64,000 bases of DNA. Source: Prorocentrum cordatum. Its lineage: Eukaryota; Sar; Dinophyceae; Prorocentrales; Prorocentraceae. Made by a program: the position numbers and the translations under genes. The stretch covers positions 52,756 to 116,755 of the forward strand of contig CAUYUJ010022422.1 of the NCBI GenBank assembly GCA_963575745.1, in the 5' to 3' direction. Below are positions 31,273-41,696 of this stretch, piece by piece. Each line of letters begins with the position of its first letter. Within the stretch, counting starts at the first letter, position 1. The notes below the pieces were generated by a model, which was not told where the DNA came from, made no database searches, and worked only from the letters and a program-made list of their open reading frames with translations.

Positions 31273-32583
31273 AGTGTTTGATTTCGTCGGCGATGTGCAC
31301 GTTTTTCATTGCAGCGGCATGGCCGCAGTATGGTGCGCAATGCGCAGACCATCGGTTCGCTGGCATAGCGCGCGTTTGCATCCAATGCGCAGGTGGAACA
31401 TAGCTACCCTCAGTAGTCGCAATCATCGCGCTTCCTTTTGTTCATTCACCTTTCCCGTCGTCGACATGGCACGTGAGATGCGGTTGGAGCGCACAGCGGG
31501 CAGATGTCATGTCATGGGCGCAGTGCGCGCCCGCGCCTGAGGGAGGAGGGTGGGCATGGATGGTCATGAAGGAGGGGGAGGAGGTGAGGTGTGGGAGTCT
31601 ATGAGCTGCAATCAGCTGACGCATGGCGTTTTTCGAGACGCGTTCGTGTCTGGATGAGATGGCGGGAGGGGTAATCCAGGGGAAGCCGCTGGGGGTCATC
31701 CAGGGGAAGCCATCTTGTCGCTCTCGATTGGCAGAGGCTCCGGGGAAGCCGCTGGGGGTAATCCAGAGGTCCGCAGCAGCCACGTGATGATCCAAGAGGC
31801 TCCCAAGAAGGGACACGAAGTCACCAAGCCGCTCAGAATTGGTCGAAGTCCATCTTTCCTGCAGCTCAGTCGTCGCCGTTGCCATTCTGTCTCACAGTGT
31901 TGAACAGTGGCTGTGAGTTTAACTTGCCTACATGCAATCGCTTCCGCCTATGAGCAATCTTCCTGTGGTTCTGTGTTCCCTCAGCTTAGTAGTTGAACAG
32001 CGAGCTCAGCTCGACATTCGTGCAATGCGTCGCATTTGTGCTCCCTCCTCCTTGTCCTTGTCGTTTCCTACCCTTCCCCTCGCTCACTTCCTCCCCATCA
32101 TCTTTTTCCTCCTCCTCCTCCTCTCCCAGTCTCGGAGACCAGCTCATTGCCATGTTCACGGTAACCTACTGCGAGGCTGCACGTTGCTGACAGTGGACAC
32201 GAAGATTACAGTGCCTAGGACCCATTGTAGCTGGACGGTTGGGCAAAGCGAAGTCACGTGACGATGCCGTCCGACCACGGTCTGCCTGTGTAGGGACGCT
32301 TAACCTAACGAGCCTTTCATTGCCTACTCTTGAGAGTTCCCAAGTACCCAGTCGGGGCTCGTCAGGATCTATGGCCCGAGGGGGCAGCACTAATTGAAGT
32401 TCTCCTTTGCTTTGATCGATTTCCTCCAAGATAGCCCCAAGAAGCGCCGAGGAGGCACCAAGAGGCCCCAAGATTGCCCCAAGATGGCCCTCGCGAGGCT
32501 CCACAGGCTTCTGGGAAGGGCTACGATGTCACCAAGGCGCTCAGGAGAGGGCCAAGTTCACATTTCCTGCAGCGTTGTCGTCG
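31273..32583 (+). other. Spacer with one spliced-leader relic
   Basis: No supported gene. CCGTTGCCATTCTGTCTCAC at 31876-31895 is a clear spliced-leader relic, followed by GTGAGTTTAACTTGCC. A GGGGAAGCCGCTGGGGG block is repeated near 31680, 31700 and 31753. A CT/TCC-rich stretch lies at 32040-32130. Confidence 0.5.
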
Positions 32584-32790
32584 CTGTTGCCATTTTGGTT
32601 CACAGTGATGACGTGTGCCTGTGAGCTTGGCTCTGGCAGCAGCAATCGGTGGTGTCTACGAGCATTTTCCCAGTGTCCGTGAGTTCTATCCGCCCATCAT
32701 TTTCGCTGTGAGCTTAGCTCCGCACGGACGCTCGGGCTTCCAACACCGCCAACTGCCTCCCTTCTGCCGAGTGTTCGCGTCAAGCTGGGG
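32584..32790 (+). promoter_or_regulatory. Leader with spliced-leader relic (coiled-coil gene)
   Basis: CTGTTGCCATTTTGGTTCAC at 32584-32603, with the CATTTTGG core intact, then the AGCTTAGCTCCGCACGGACG block about 185 to 75 bases before the ATG. Confidence 0.55.
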
Positions 32791-33588
32791 ATGTCTGCAC
32801 TCCCAGAAGTACCAGAAGCCGCTCCGATGTATCGGGGCCAAACGGAGGACCAGGTGATTGGGCGCGTAAGCTACGTGATCGAGTTGCAGGAGACCAACCT
32901 GCAGAGGAGCCGCGAGGTGACGACGGAAATGCTGAAGGTGCTCGAGTCTCAGATCGACACCCTGAAGGCCTCCAAGCTGCAGCTCACGACGTGCTTGACC
33001 CGCAGCGCCATGGCCAAAGCGAAGACGACGCAGGAGATCTACATGGTAGCGGAGAACATTCGTACCATCGAGGACCAGATCCAAGGAATCACGGCAGGCC
33101 TGGGAAAGCTGATCGAGGCCCACGGGACGTTGAAGTACCAGTCGGAGCTCCCCCTCATCTGGCCATCGGTCAAAGATTACATGAAGCCGCAAGCCGACGA
33201 GACGGACAAGATGAAGGAGATCGAGTTCAAGCTGAGGGTTGCGCGTCGCGAGGAGATCGCTAAGGACCAACACAAAGAGATCTTCGACGTTGTTGCAGCC
33301 TCCAGAGAGCTCCGCGACGGGCGGCAGGCTCTAGAGGGAGGAAACCCTGCCTGGGACAAGAACAAGCCAGAGACGTGGCATGCCTACGGATGGAAAGATT
33401 ATGAGGTGTGGCCCGACTACGACAGCGTAAACACCTCGCAGGCCCAGATGCCTGAGATGCCAGAGAAGCTGGTGGACACCTTCCCTCCTCCGGTGGGCTA
33501 CGCGAAACGCAAGATGGAGCTAGGCAAGAGGATGGAGACCATCAGGGGAACAATGTCGGCAGCCTCATCGTCGGGAGAGCCACAATAA
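32791..33588 (+). CDS. Hypothetical coiled-coil protein
   Basis: A clean 265-codon frame from ATG 32791 (MSALPEVPEAAPMYRGQTED). Residues about 20-120 are rich in Glu, Lys, Gln, Leu and Ile with heptad spacing, predicting a coiled coil. The C-terminal part has Trp/Tyr/Pro-rich stretches (WHAYGWKDYEVWPDYD) and a basic end. No signal peptide, membrane segment or known domain is visible. It sits alone between a spliced-leader-bearing leader and a non-coding spacer. Intactness suggests a working or recently working gene. Function unknown. Confidence 0.6.
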   Translation: MSALPEVPEAAPMYRGQTEDQVIGRVSYVIELQETNLQRSREVTTEMLKVLESQIDTLKASKLQLTTCLTRSAMAKAKTTQEIYMVAENIRTIEDQIQGITAGLGKLIEAHGTLKYQSELPLIWPSVKDYMKPQADETDKMKEIEFKLRVARREEIAKDQHKEIFDVVAASRELRDGRQALEGGNPAWDKNKPETWHAYGWKDYEVWPDYDSVNTSQAQMPEMPEKLVDTFPPPVGYAKRKMELGKRMETIRGTMSAASSSGEPQ

Positions 33589-34345
33589 GCACAATATGAT
33601 GATAGACAAGAGGATGGAGTTCGTGGTCGGAGAGAGGGAATCATGGAGGGTTCGTCATTTGGAACGTGCACAAAGGCAACGACTACACGTACTGGAACAT
33701 ATGGTATTTGGTGATGGTCAACTCGCACTCGCATTGAGAGTGCGTGTGTTGAGTGAGTGGGTGTTGTGCCCCTCCACTCCTTGCTCTAGAGAAGGGGCGC
33801 GGCCCTGGGTATGTGCCCTGTCTCCTGATCGTGACTGCCAACGCCACCTTACGTGTCATGCAACATCATCCTGCAGAATCATCATTTACCTAACATCCTG
33901 CACGTCATTAAACAACGCATCGTCCAACTTAGAATTTACATGGCATCGTGCCTCACATCGATCAGCTGGTGCAGCACCCGTGATATCAGACCACATCGTA
34001 TCATTGACATCCTCATCATACGTACCATTCCACATCCTACATCATGTCACATCATCACACAAGTGGGAACGAGGGCAATTTGGGCGCCGTAGGGTGTCAT
34101 GTCGTTGCGGATGTGAGTGATCCGCGTCGCAGATCTGGTTGGTGTATGTAGTGCGTTACTCGTGGGTTTTGGCGCGCGTGCGGTTCGTGCACGCCAAGTT
34201 GGTGTACTGTTGCGAGCCGCGGGCTCGAGTCGAGCGCGCCTGTTAGATTATCGGTAGTGAGCGTAGCTCAGCCGTTGTTCACTCAGCTGTTCCGATTCAA
34301 CCTCGTTTAGCGAGGTGGCCAATCCTCCAGCGCGGGACTCGGGCC
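33589..34345. other. Non-coding spacer
   Basis: No supported gene. From about 33850 to 34060 it is richer in A/T with many CATC and ACAT words. Just before the next gene it holds AGTGAGCGTAGCTCAGCC (34255-34272), the palindrome-centred motif that recurs in the window. Confidence 0.5.
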
Positions 34346-36502
34346 ATGTCCACTCCGACCTTCCACGAGGCTGCGGAGGCGTCTTTCGACAACATTGCTG
34401 TGCAAGCGGACGGCGCGGCAGAGAAAGCTATCTTGAAGCCCGGCGTTGAGGGTTTGCATGTGTTCCTGGAAGGGTGTCGCGCCGATGGCGCGAGTGGCGG
34501 CGTAAGTGCCGAAGCGGTTACAGTGGAGTCGCTGAAGAAGATTTTCGAGTGCAGGGGCCGGCCTTTCGACAAATCGTTTAGCATGGCTGATTTGACGACG
34601 CTGCTCGAATCGTTGGGTGATGCAGGCTCTGGCGGCGAGGACTTGGCTGAGGACATTTCCACTTTGGTGGGCGATCTGCACGCTCGAGCGGCGGCGAAAG
34701 AATTCCCGCTCATTCGCCCGATAGAATTGCGAGCGGACGACGAGCAGAATGCCGCCGGGGAAGCCATGAGTCTCGTGGAGAAGCTGGATGCTGCGCAGAT
34801 TCAGAGCTACATTGATTATCATAAAGAGCAGTATTTCAAGAATAGTCCTGGTGATCCAGCGACGTCAATTGACGAGAAGCATGCTCAGTGGGCCCTCAAT
34901 TTTTATTACAAGCACGTGCGTGATTTTCTCGCCAAGCAATCGCTTGATTCCAGGACATTTGCTCACCGGTTTGCCCAGTCAACGCTCATTCCGCTGATCT
35001 CCCCGCAGTCGATCGGCGACGGGGAGAAGAAGGCTTTCGCTCGAGATGCCGCGTCGGCTATGAGGCCTGAATGGTTGGAGTTGCTGGACAAGAATTTGTG
35101 GTCAGCTTGGGAGGAGATGGCTGAAGTCGTCGAACTCAGTGGGGCGGACGCTCAGGATAGCTTCAGGGAGTTTTTGGAGGAGGACTACTTTCGCATTGTG
35201 CGCGAGACCTGCGATGCGGGCGCGCGCCAGAACGCAGGGACTGGCTTGGGCGCGCCCGCGGCGTTTCGGCCGATGGTGGACCCAGGGTTTGGAGTCTCCG
35301 CAGACGAAGCAGACGAGCGTAAAACACTCCTTCTGAAGGCATCCGCGATTGATCACACTTTCGCCGTGACGGGCGTCACGGAGCAATATACCCAATGTGT
35401 GCAATCGCGCACGGCCAAGCAGAGGAAAATGCTACCATCGGAGCCACCTGGAAAATTTGCGGCATCTCGGTACTACGCCTTGTTGCGGGAAAGCATATCG
35501 GAGGTTCGTCCTGAGAACTCTGCCCCCCGACACGCCGAGGAGAGAGCCGTGGCTCATGGATCGACACAACTTTCGGATGCGGCGTCGCCTTCTGGTTTGC
35601 CTGGCATTGATCTGATTCTCTCAGGGCGGGCGTTTGGTCCGACTTCGTCGGCGTCCGAAGAGATATTCCACAAATCTGCGCTGGCAATTCTCCAGTCTTC
35701 CGAGGAGGGTGGCAGGCGTCATTTTGAGGGCGTCGTGATTGTATGCGACAATAGTCCTCGCGATGTACATTACGCGGACGGTTCTCCGCGGAAACGCAAG
35801 GACCCGTCCTCGGAAGGGAAGGCGGCCGACGTGGTCATGGTGGACAAGACGGGGCCCATCAGCGTGTGCTTATGGGGTGACGCCGCTGAAGATATCTGCA
35901 GCATCTGGCGCGCTGTACAAGAGCGTCGCCATCGGGGCGATGTTGCTCCGTGCGTCGTGGACCTGTCTAAGGTTCGCATCCAGGGGGCGGGGGAGAACAA
36001 TTGGAACGGGGAGTTGCTGACACGGATTCGTTCATGGACGTCGATCGAAGCTGTTGGCGGGGAGATGGGCACGGCCGCGCAGGTTCTGTCTGGACCGACG
36101 TCGGAGAATCTCATCAAGATGAGTTGTGCGGTTCCACCTTCGGATTGTTGCGTTTCCGTGTTTCGATCTCTCCGCATCAAATTGAACCCTCCATTCCGGT
36201 TGTCGGTGAAAGGTAAAGTCATGGATCTGCAGTCCTTGGAGATGTCGCAAGGGGGGAGCGCGAAACGGATATTTGATATAGTGGACAGCAGTGGCTTCTA
36301 CTTCACTTGCTGCGCCATGAAGCGCAATGCGGAGTCCCAGGCGCTGCGGAACTTCCAGGGCGCCGCGGTCTACTACGGGACAGGCCGCGCGGCCATTGGC
36401 AATTCCAAGGGCATGCTTTATCTTTTGAAGGATGCGATGATAATCCCTATCGGCCAGCCTGCTATGTTGGGCACTGCGAAAACCGAGCAGCTTACTATCT
36501 AG
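34346..36502 (+). CDS. RPA-like protein with two predicted OB folds
   Basis: A clean 718-codon frame from ATG 34346 (MSTPTFHEAAEASF). The N-terminal 440 residues are unrecognised and largely helical. Residues about 458-560 read RHFEGVVIV...ADVVMVDKTGPISVCLWGDA, the pattern D-x-TG-x-I-x-V-x-LW seen in OB folds of replication protein A large subunits. Residues about 618-715 repeat the theme (KVMDL...AKRIFDIVDSSGFYFTC, then VYYGTGR). Two tandem OB folds suggest single-stranded DNA binding. RPA-like genes are known cargo of plant and other Helitrons, and a Rep-Helicase unit lies 9 kb downstream, so a role in that element is plausible but unproven. A cellular RPA70 is less likely because the zinc-ribbon region is absent. 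Confidence 0.5.
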   Translation: MSTPTFHEAAEASFDNIAVQADGAAEKAILKPGVEGLHVFLEGCRADGASGGVSAEAVTVESLKKIFECRGRPFDKSFSMADLTTLLESLGDAGSGGEDLAEDISTLVGDLHARAAAKEFPLIRPIELRADDEQNAAGEAMSLVEKLDAAQIQSYIDYHKEQYFKNSPGDPATSIDEKHAQWALNFYYKHVRDFLAKQSLDSRTFAHRFAQSTLIPLISPQSIGDGEKKAFARDAASAMRPEWLELLDKNLWSAWEEMAEVVELSGADAQDSFREFLEEDYFRIVRETCDAGARQNAGTGLGAPAAFRPMVDPGFGVSADEADERKTLLLKASAIDHTFAVTGVTEQYTQCVQSRTAKQRKMLPSEPPGKFAASRYYALLRESISEVRPENSAPRHAEERAVAHGSTQLSDAASPSGLPGIDLILSGRAFGPTSSASEEIFHKSALAILQSSEEGGRRHFEGVVIVCDNSPRDVHYADGSPRKRKDPSSEGKAADVVMVDKTGPISVCLWGDAAEDICSIWRAVQERRHRGDVAPCVVDLSKVRIQGAGENNWNGELLTRIRSWTSIEAVGGEMGTAAQVLSGPTSENLIKMSCAVPPSDCCVSVFRSLRIKLNPPFRLSVKGKVMDLQSLEMSQGGSAKRIFDIVDSSGFYFTCCAMKRNAESQALRNFQGAAVYYGTGRAAIGNSKGMLYLLKDAMIIPIGQPAMLGTAKTEQLTI

Positions 36503-37370
36503 TGAAATGCGCCGCTTCGGTGCAACTACTTCGGCGTGGCTGTAGGCAGCGCGTGCGTTGAGAGTCATCGTGTGTTACCGTGTGCGGCAAGGTGGTCGCC
36601 ATTATTTTCTCCTGTTCTTCGTGCATGCTGTATTCTTTGGGCTTTCAGGCAGTGGGCTCAGATGCTGTATGGTGTCTCCTCCAGAGTGGTGATGTGAATA
36701 TGTACCACTAAGGATGTGACGCTGCTATACGTGACTACTTCTTTGTACAGGGAGGCTGGACATTGGATGTTGCGTGAAAGGGGTCCGTGGTTGCTGTATA
36801 CACGTCGTGGACTTCGGTATGTAGCCAATGGTGGCTATGCCTCTACTCATCTTCCGAGGCGCTTCGAGTGGGCTCCAATACAGGAAATATCCCGCTGGTG
36901 GAACTCGTAGTTCAAATTGGATGGACTCCGTGCTTGGGTGCTTTGGGTTCTGCTTACTATACTCTGTGATGGTGATGGTTACCCTGGGAAGTGATGGTGC
37001 TGGTGACTCTTCTCAGATAAGGTTCATTGGTGGGATTACCTTGTGATATAGCACTCAGTCAGTGCTGGGCGATATCGCTGCTCGTGGACCCCCGATCTAT
37101 CTACACGTGTGGGACCGTCGAGATCTCTCGCTGCGCAGCTTCCTGAGCACCTGAGCACTGCGGCCCGTGCAAACACATATGTGTTATCTTCATAGTCCTC
37201 CCCCCCCGCCTCTGCCTCGGTTCATTCGTTTGATTCATGTCCCTGGGATGTCGCTTTGCTCGGGCTGTGGTTCCTTTGCCAGTTCCTGTCAGCTTGCCGT
37301 CGGCGGTTGCTCCGAGGTCGCCTTTATTGGTGCCTGCCTTTATTATTGTTCCTATCGGGTTCAGTAGTTG
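36503..37370 (+). repeat. 3'-flank repeat block, copy 1
   Basis: Non-coding. GAGGCTGGACATTGGATGTTG, GTAGCCAATGGTGG, TACCTTGTGATA and TGTCCCTGGGAT blocks follow in the same order as after the genes at 42581 and 55742, so the three genes share a 3' flank. Confidence 0.6.
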
Positions 37371-37487
37371 TGCTTCGGCTTGGGATTTCACTATTGCTGG
37401 TTCCAGGGAGTCCTGATAACGGACGGAGGTTCAGAAGGGAGCGTGAGAGAAGGTCGGGTCAAGAAGAACGTTGCCTAGCAGGGGTCG
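37371..37487 (+). repeat. Repeated leader block
   Basis: TTCCAGGGAGTC...GGACGGAGGTTCAGAAGGG...GGGGTCGAAG, as upstream of the OTU and Arg/Ser-rich genes, but cut before the spliced-leader relic and joined directly to OTU coding sequence. Confidence 0.6.
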
Positions 37488-37656
37488 AAGACAACGAAGG
37501 CCAGCACGTGTGGCCCTGCCCTTTTCAATTTCATTTCGACGTTATTCTGCGCTGCGTGGAGGCATGTCGGGAAGAACTGGACAAGTTCGACCTGCACAGG
37601 GAGAAGAAGACAGAGATAACCCAAGAGGTAGGTTTTCTGTGCGTCGCAGATATGTG
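37488..37656 (+). pseudogene. OTU-gene internal exon fragment
   Basis: Translates as DNEGQHVWPCPFQFHFDVIL, then RCVEACREELDKFDLHREKK and VGFLCVADM, clearly homologous to residues about 108-165 of the OTU protein (45.48-45.65 kb). Homology stops at GCAGATAT and the next bases are GTGAGTCG, the first unit of a minisatellite. It looks like an exon followed by its 5' splice site. Confidence 0.75.
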
Positions 37657-38060
37657 AGTCGTTCCTCTCCCCGTGATGTGAGTCGTTGGGGCCTCTCGTC
37701 CTTCCTGGTGTGAGTCCTTCAGGCACCTCCTTGTGTGTGAGTCGTTCGGGCTCCTCGTGGTGTGAGTCGTTCGGGCTCCTCGTCCTGGTGTGCGTCGTTC
37801 GGGCCCATCCTTGTGTGTGAGTCGTTCGGGCTCTTCGTGGTGTGAGTCGTTCGGGCCCTTCGTCCTGGTGTGAATCGTTCGGGCGCCTCCTTGCGTGTGG
37901 GTTGTTCGGGCTCCTTGAGATGTGAATCGTTCGGGCCGGTCGTCCTGGTGTGAGTCGTTGGGGCCCCTCCTGGTGTGTGAGTCTTTCGGGCTCCTCGTGG
38001 TGTGAGTCGTTGGTGGCTTTTGTCCTGGTGTCAGTCGTTCGGGCCCCTGCTTCTGGTGTC
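37657..38060 (+). repeat. GTGAGTCGTTCGGGC minisatellite, block 7
   Basis: About 15 units starting immediately at the end of the OTU exon fragment. Confidence 0.9.
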
Positions 38061-38390
38061 CGAACGATCCTCGAGTCCGCTTTACCCAGCGGGCTCTCCT
38101 TCGATTCCCTGGCCTGGATGCGGAGGAAATGGAGCACGTGCGTGGGAAATTAAAGTATCAACGGAGGCTTTCCCTCCCGCTCTCTCATCCCGCCCCGCCC
38201 CCTCCCCACTGCTCGCCCCCCCCCCCCCCCCCCTGGAGAGCGAAGGAAGGGGCTCGATCGAGCCCAGCGCTCGAGCGACCCTCCAGTTTTGCGTTGCCCC
38301 GCCACGGGGCCATGCTCACCATCGAGCTCGGCGTGGCGTTCGTGAGTACTCGCGTGCAGATGAACGACATCTTCACGATAGCGCAGGTGA
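38061..38390 (+). other. Spacer with C18 homopolymer
   Basis: No supported gene. A run of 18 C (38216-38233) is the notable feature. Confidence 0.5.
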
Positions 38391-38512
38391 ACATCCTCAC
38401 GGCGGTGTTCGTCCTCCCCCACGCGCAGGTTCACATCCTCACGATGGTTTTCGTCCTGTCCCACGTGCAGGCTAACATCCTCACGATGGTTTTCGCCCTC
38501 CTCCTGAGCTGA
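38391..38512 (+). repeat. 42-bp tandem repeat
   Basis: Three units starting ACATCCTCACG at 38391, 38433 and 38475. The period is a multiple of three, so it encodes a repeated 14-residue hydrophobic unit (HILTMVFVLSHVQ) on the + strand and an acidic one on the minus strand. Coding status unknown. Confidence 0.75.
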
Positions 38513-38540
38513 TGCGGCGCAACTCGCCTCGCGAGCGCGC

Positions 38541-38739
38541 ACGGCGCGCGCGCGCACATGCACGCGCTCACACACGCGCACGCAGGCACGCGCGCACGCA
38601 AGCAGATTTCGGAGAGGATCGAATATTTCAGACACGCAGGTTTGTAACTCCGCGTGCCTCTTGCCCCCCCCCCCTCCCTTCCGCCCTCCACGCGCGCGCG
38701 CGCACGCGCACGCACGCGCACGCGCACACGCGCGCGCTC

Positions 38740-38826
<87 letters not shown>

Positions 38827-39050
38827 GCGCACACGCACACACGCGCGCGCACACATACACACAAATTCTGCCATTATCGATCCTCCCAGCGGTGATTTCG
38901 CGAGCGAATCGAGCAGCATGACGCTGGAGATACGCCTTCTTACGAGTTGCTCGTCTCCCTCCTTCCCTCGGCTCTCCCCTCATCACGCACACACGCACGC
39001 GCGCGTGCGCGCAACACGCGCACGCACACACGAATTCGAGCGATCGCAGG
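38541..39050. repeat. CG/CA alternating tracts around a (TC)40 tract
   Basis: Alternating purine-pyrimidine runs (38546-38606, 38690-38738, 38824-38862, 38985-39026) of CGCG and CACG type flank an almost pure (TC)40 mirror tract (38741-38823). The first class favours left-handed DNA and the second triplex DNA. No gene here. Confidence 0.85.
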
Positions 39051-39609
39051 CTGCATAATAGCAGCCGCCGCTCTGGCACGGCACTGCTCGGAGCGAGCTT
39101 GCAGGCCACCAGGCCGCCTCTCTCCCTCCTTGCCCACGCTTCTAGTGAAACCACCTCCCACGCCCCAGCAACCTCCACATCCACGCTTCCCATCATACTG
39201 ACTTCTCCTTTCCCTTCTCGGAGAATTAGCACGTGGAGCTGGCCGCTGCATTAATGCAGAAGGGCCGCCCACGCTGCGCTTGCCATTTTCTCGCCCCCCT
39301 CCCCTCTCGATCCGGTTCGATCCGTGGACGATCCGTGCAGCGAGGGATTGGCGCGGGAACGCGCGCCGACAAGTGGCTAACGCATGCGCAACTTCGAGGA
39401 AACGACCCACCCTCCTAGATCCCTGCCGCCCCACCTCGCCCCCCGCATATCGCTCGTGCAGCGACACGTGCCCAGGGACGCAGTGCGAGATTGCGACCAT
39501 ATGCTTTGGAAAGAGCCCTCATCTTCCTCCACCTCCCCCTCGCGGCCGCTGTCATGAAATGCGACATTAGGTGGCCGCCGTCCAAACGCTCAGATCTCCA
39601 GCCGTCGTG
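39051..39609. other. Non-coding spacer
   Basis: GC-rich unique sequence with no motif-bearing frame. Confidence 0.5.

Positions 39610-39640
<31 letters not shown>
39610..39640 (+). repeat. A31 homopolymer
   Basis: Thirty-one consecutive A, the longest poly-A in the window. It ends 40 bases before a fragment of the Pif1-helicase gene, which is on the wrong side to be that fragment's tail. Confidence 0.95.
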
Positions 39641-39641
<1 letters not shown>

Positions 39642-39677
39642 AAAGTGAGGTTTTTCGCTACGATCGGCCTCTGGGGG

Positions 39678-39832
39678 CTGCGGTGCGGGAACTGTACAAA
39701 CGTATGAGCTGAAGTACTGGTCGAAGTCTGAACGCAACAGTCCTCGTCTGCTCAGGGCGCTACTTTGGTCTGCAAAGCATGCCGTGCGCTAGGAGTCGAC
39801 CCGAGTGACCTGGAGACGTGCACCTGCCAATC
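39678..39832 (+). pseudogene. Fragment of the Pif1 helicase cysteine-rich C-terminus
   Basis: CTGCGGTGCGGGAACTGTAC, then GAGCTGAAGTACTGGTCGAA and GCAAAGCATGCCGTGCGCTA match 55260-55410 of the helicase gene with several indels that break the frame. Confidence 0.75.
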
Positions 39833-40789
39833 AGCGTTTTCGAAATAACGCCCATCCCCTCCACCTCTTCCTCACTCGGGACCTCTACCTTCTCCGATCA
39901 ACTAAGGCCACCCAGTTGGTCGACACGCGTGGCCGCACCATCGCGCGGCGTAGTTATGCGGAAATAACCGTCGCTTTGTTTACGGAAAATCGGCGACCGT
40001 CCGCGCAGTGCTCGGGATTGTCTGGCGTGTTTTTGTTTATTCCAGGGTTTTCTGTGCCACGGGTGTTTTGTTTCCCCGCCCTGGGCCCGATCCAGGCCCC
40101 TGGGACCAAAAAGCACGCTCCTCTCGAGTTATATCACGCCGTGTCGTCTCCGTGCATTGTGCGCATGATGCACGTATGTTTGTGATAGATAGCGTTGAGA
40201 GGTACATGACAGTTCCTTTCATATCTCGTCTCTCAAATTTAGACTATGAGGGGTGGGGGCGTCGTATATATATCTATACATATGCAAATACTGCACATGT
40301 GGACATGTGTCGAAACATAAGCATATATGTATATATATATATGATGTGTATATAAATACATATGCACAGATCCTCATTCCACCCGTTCCCAAGCAGTTGA
40401 ATCGATCCTGACGTTGCAGAAGGCGGCGCTGGCGCGTGAGCGACGGGTGTGATTCCTCTGGATGGCTGAATTTTGTCACGACGGGTGATTTTTCTATGTT
40501 CGGCCTCTGGGGGCCCATCTCGGACCTCGGGCGTGGCGTAGACCTCTGGGTGTCGACGTCGTGAACAAGAAGGTCACACCGTCGGGGCCCGATCGTCGCA
40601 TCTCTGTTTTTCGCGGGAGCGACGGCTGCGAGTCTCAGGCCAAGTGTACTGAATGGACAACCGCAGGCTGCATTGCGCGCGCGCATGCTTCAGTTGGAAA
40701 TGTGCGCGGATGCCGTGCCCGTCGCTGTGTCTCCATTTCATCCCCCTCTTCCCTCCTCCCTCGCCCCTCCTCTCTCCCCCCGCGGTCCG
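39833..40789. other. Spacer with AT-rich island
   Basis: No supported gene. The stretch 40263-40365 is very A/T-rich with TATATA and ATATGCA words and stands out sharply from the GC-rich surroundings. Confidence 0.5.
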
Positions 40790-40835
40790 TTGCAATCTTC
40801 AACTACGGGAATGGCATATTCTGAACTATTTCCCC
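40790..40835 (+). pseudogene. Short Rep-gene fragment
   Basis: CAACTACGGGAATGGCATAT, then TCTGAACTATTTCCCCG, matches 49537-49573 of the Rep gene (NYGNGIFCIISPG) with changes. Only about 45 bases remain. Confidence 0.65.
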
Positions 40836-41130
40836 GTCGGTCGCCGAGATCGAGGGAGCACCGATCACCGAGATTTCTCGCTGCGGCCTCTTAGATGTCG
40901 CTTTTTCTGTGGCCCCTCCGCCTCTTTACATTCTGATCCCTGAGAGCTCGCTTTTCGGTGGCCCGGGATCCTAGGCTGGTTCCTGTTAGCTTGCTCCTGG
41001 GATTTCATTACTGCTGATTCCAGGGAGTCGTGACAAGGGACGGAGGTTCACAAGGAATTGTGAGAGAGACTGGGGTCCTGAAGAACTGTGCCATACTCGG
41101 GTCGAAAGCATGCCGATTCCCTGACGGTTG
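40836..41130 (+). repeat. Leader-type repeat block
   Basis: Contains GAGATTTCTCGCTGCGGC, then GGAGTCGTGACAAGGGACGG and GTCGAAAGCATGCCGATTCC, the order that leads into a spliced-leader relic at 41131. Confidence 0.6.
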
Positions 41131-41152
41131 TCCGTAGTCATTATGGCTCAAC
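41131..41152 (+). other. Spliced-leader relic, best match
   Basis: Reads TCCGTAGTCATTATGGCTCA plus AC. It agrees with the 22-base dinoflagellate spliced leader at 19 of 22 positions (changes at positions 8, 13 and 22). A relic in genomic DNA is expected when a trans-spliced mRNA is copied back into the genome. Confidence 0.7.
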
Positions 41153-41696
41153 ACAAATAGGAGAGAATATTCTCGGACATATGTTAGGAATCTTCCTCTT
41201 TGAGGGAACACCTATCGCTGAGATTTCTCGCTGCGGCGCTGCCTGAGCGCCTGAGCATCGGCCATTGTGGGCCATTCTCGGCCATTCTCGGCCATTGCCC
41301 AACAATCTCCCTGTTTGAACGAGCACCGATCGCTGAGATTTCTGCTGAAGACCTGTGCGGAAAATGCGTGTCCTCTCACAGTTCTCCTCCTCCGCGTCTG
41401 CCTCGTTTGATTCTTTTCAGCTGTGTCCCTGGGATCTCTCTGTTCTTGGGCCTTGGTTTCTTGGCCGTATCTGGGAGTTTCCTTTCGGTGATTCGTTCAA
41501 TCTCGGTTTCATTATGGACTGCCTTTTTCTTGGCTCTCTCGGGTTTGGTAGTCGCGCGGGCTCTTGGGATTTCCCTATTGCCGATTCCAGGGAGTCGTGG
41601 CCAAGGACGGAGGTTCGCAAGGATGTGTGAGAGAGGCTTGAGACTAGAAGAACTGTGCCATAATCGGGTCCAAGGTACTCGATTCCCTGCCGGTTG
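41153..41696 (+). repeat. Second leader-type repeat block
   Basis: Contains a repeated GGCCATTCTC motif (41268-41300), a TCCCTGGGATCTCTCTG block and GGAGTCGTGGCCAAGGACGG, ending in another spliced-leader relic. Confidence 0.6.

Noticed and set aside
38150-39232. Minus-strand frame of 360 codons through the TC and CG/CA tracts
   Set aside because: Most of it is Arg-Glu and Ala-Arg simple repeat, and the 42-bp minisatellite supplies the rest.
39610-39832. Processed retrocopy of the Pif1 gene marked by poly-A
   Set aside because: The A31 run lies 5' of the sense fragment, so it cannot be its poly-A tail.
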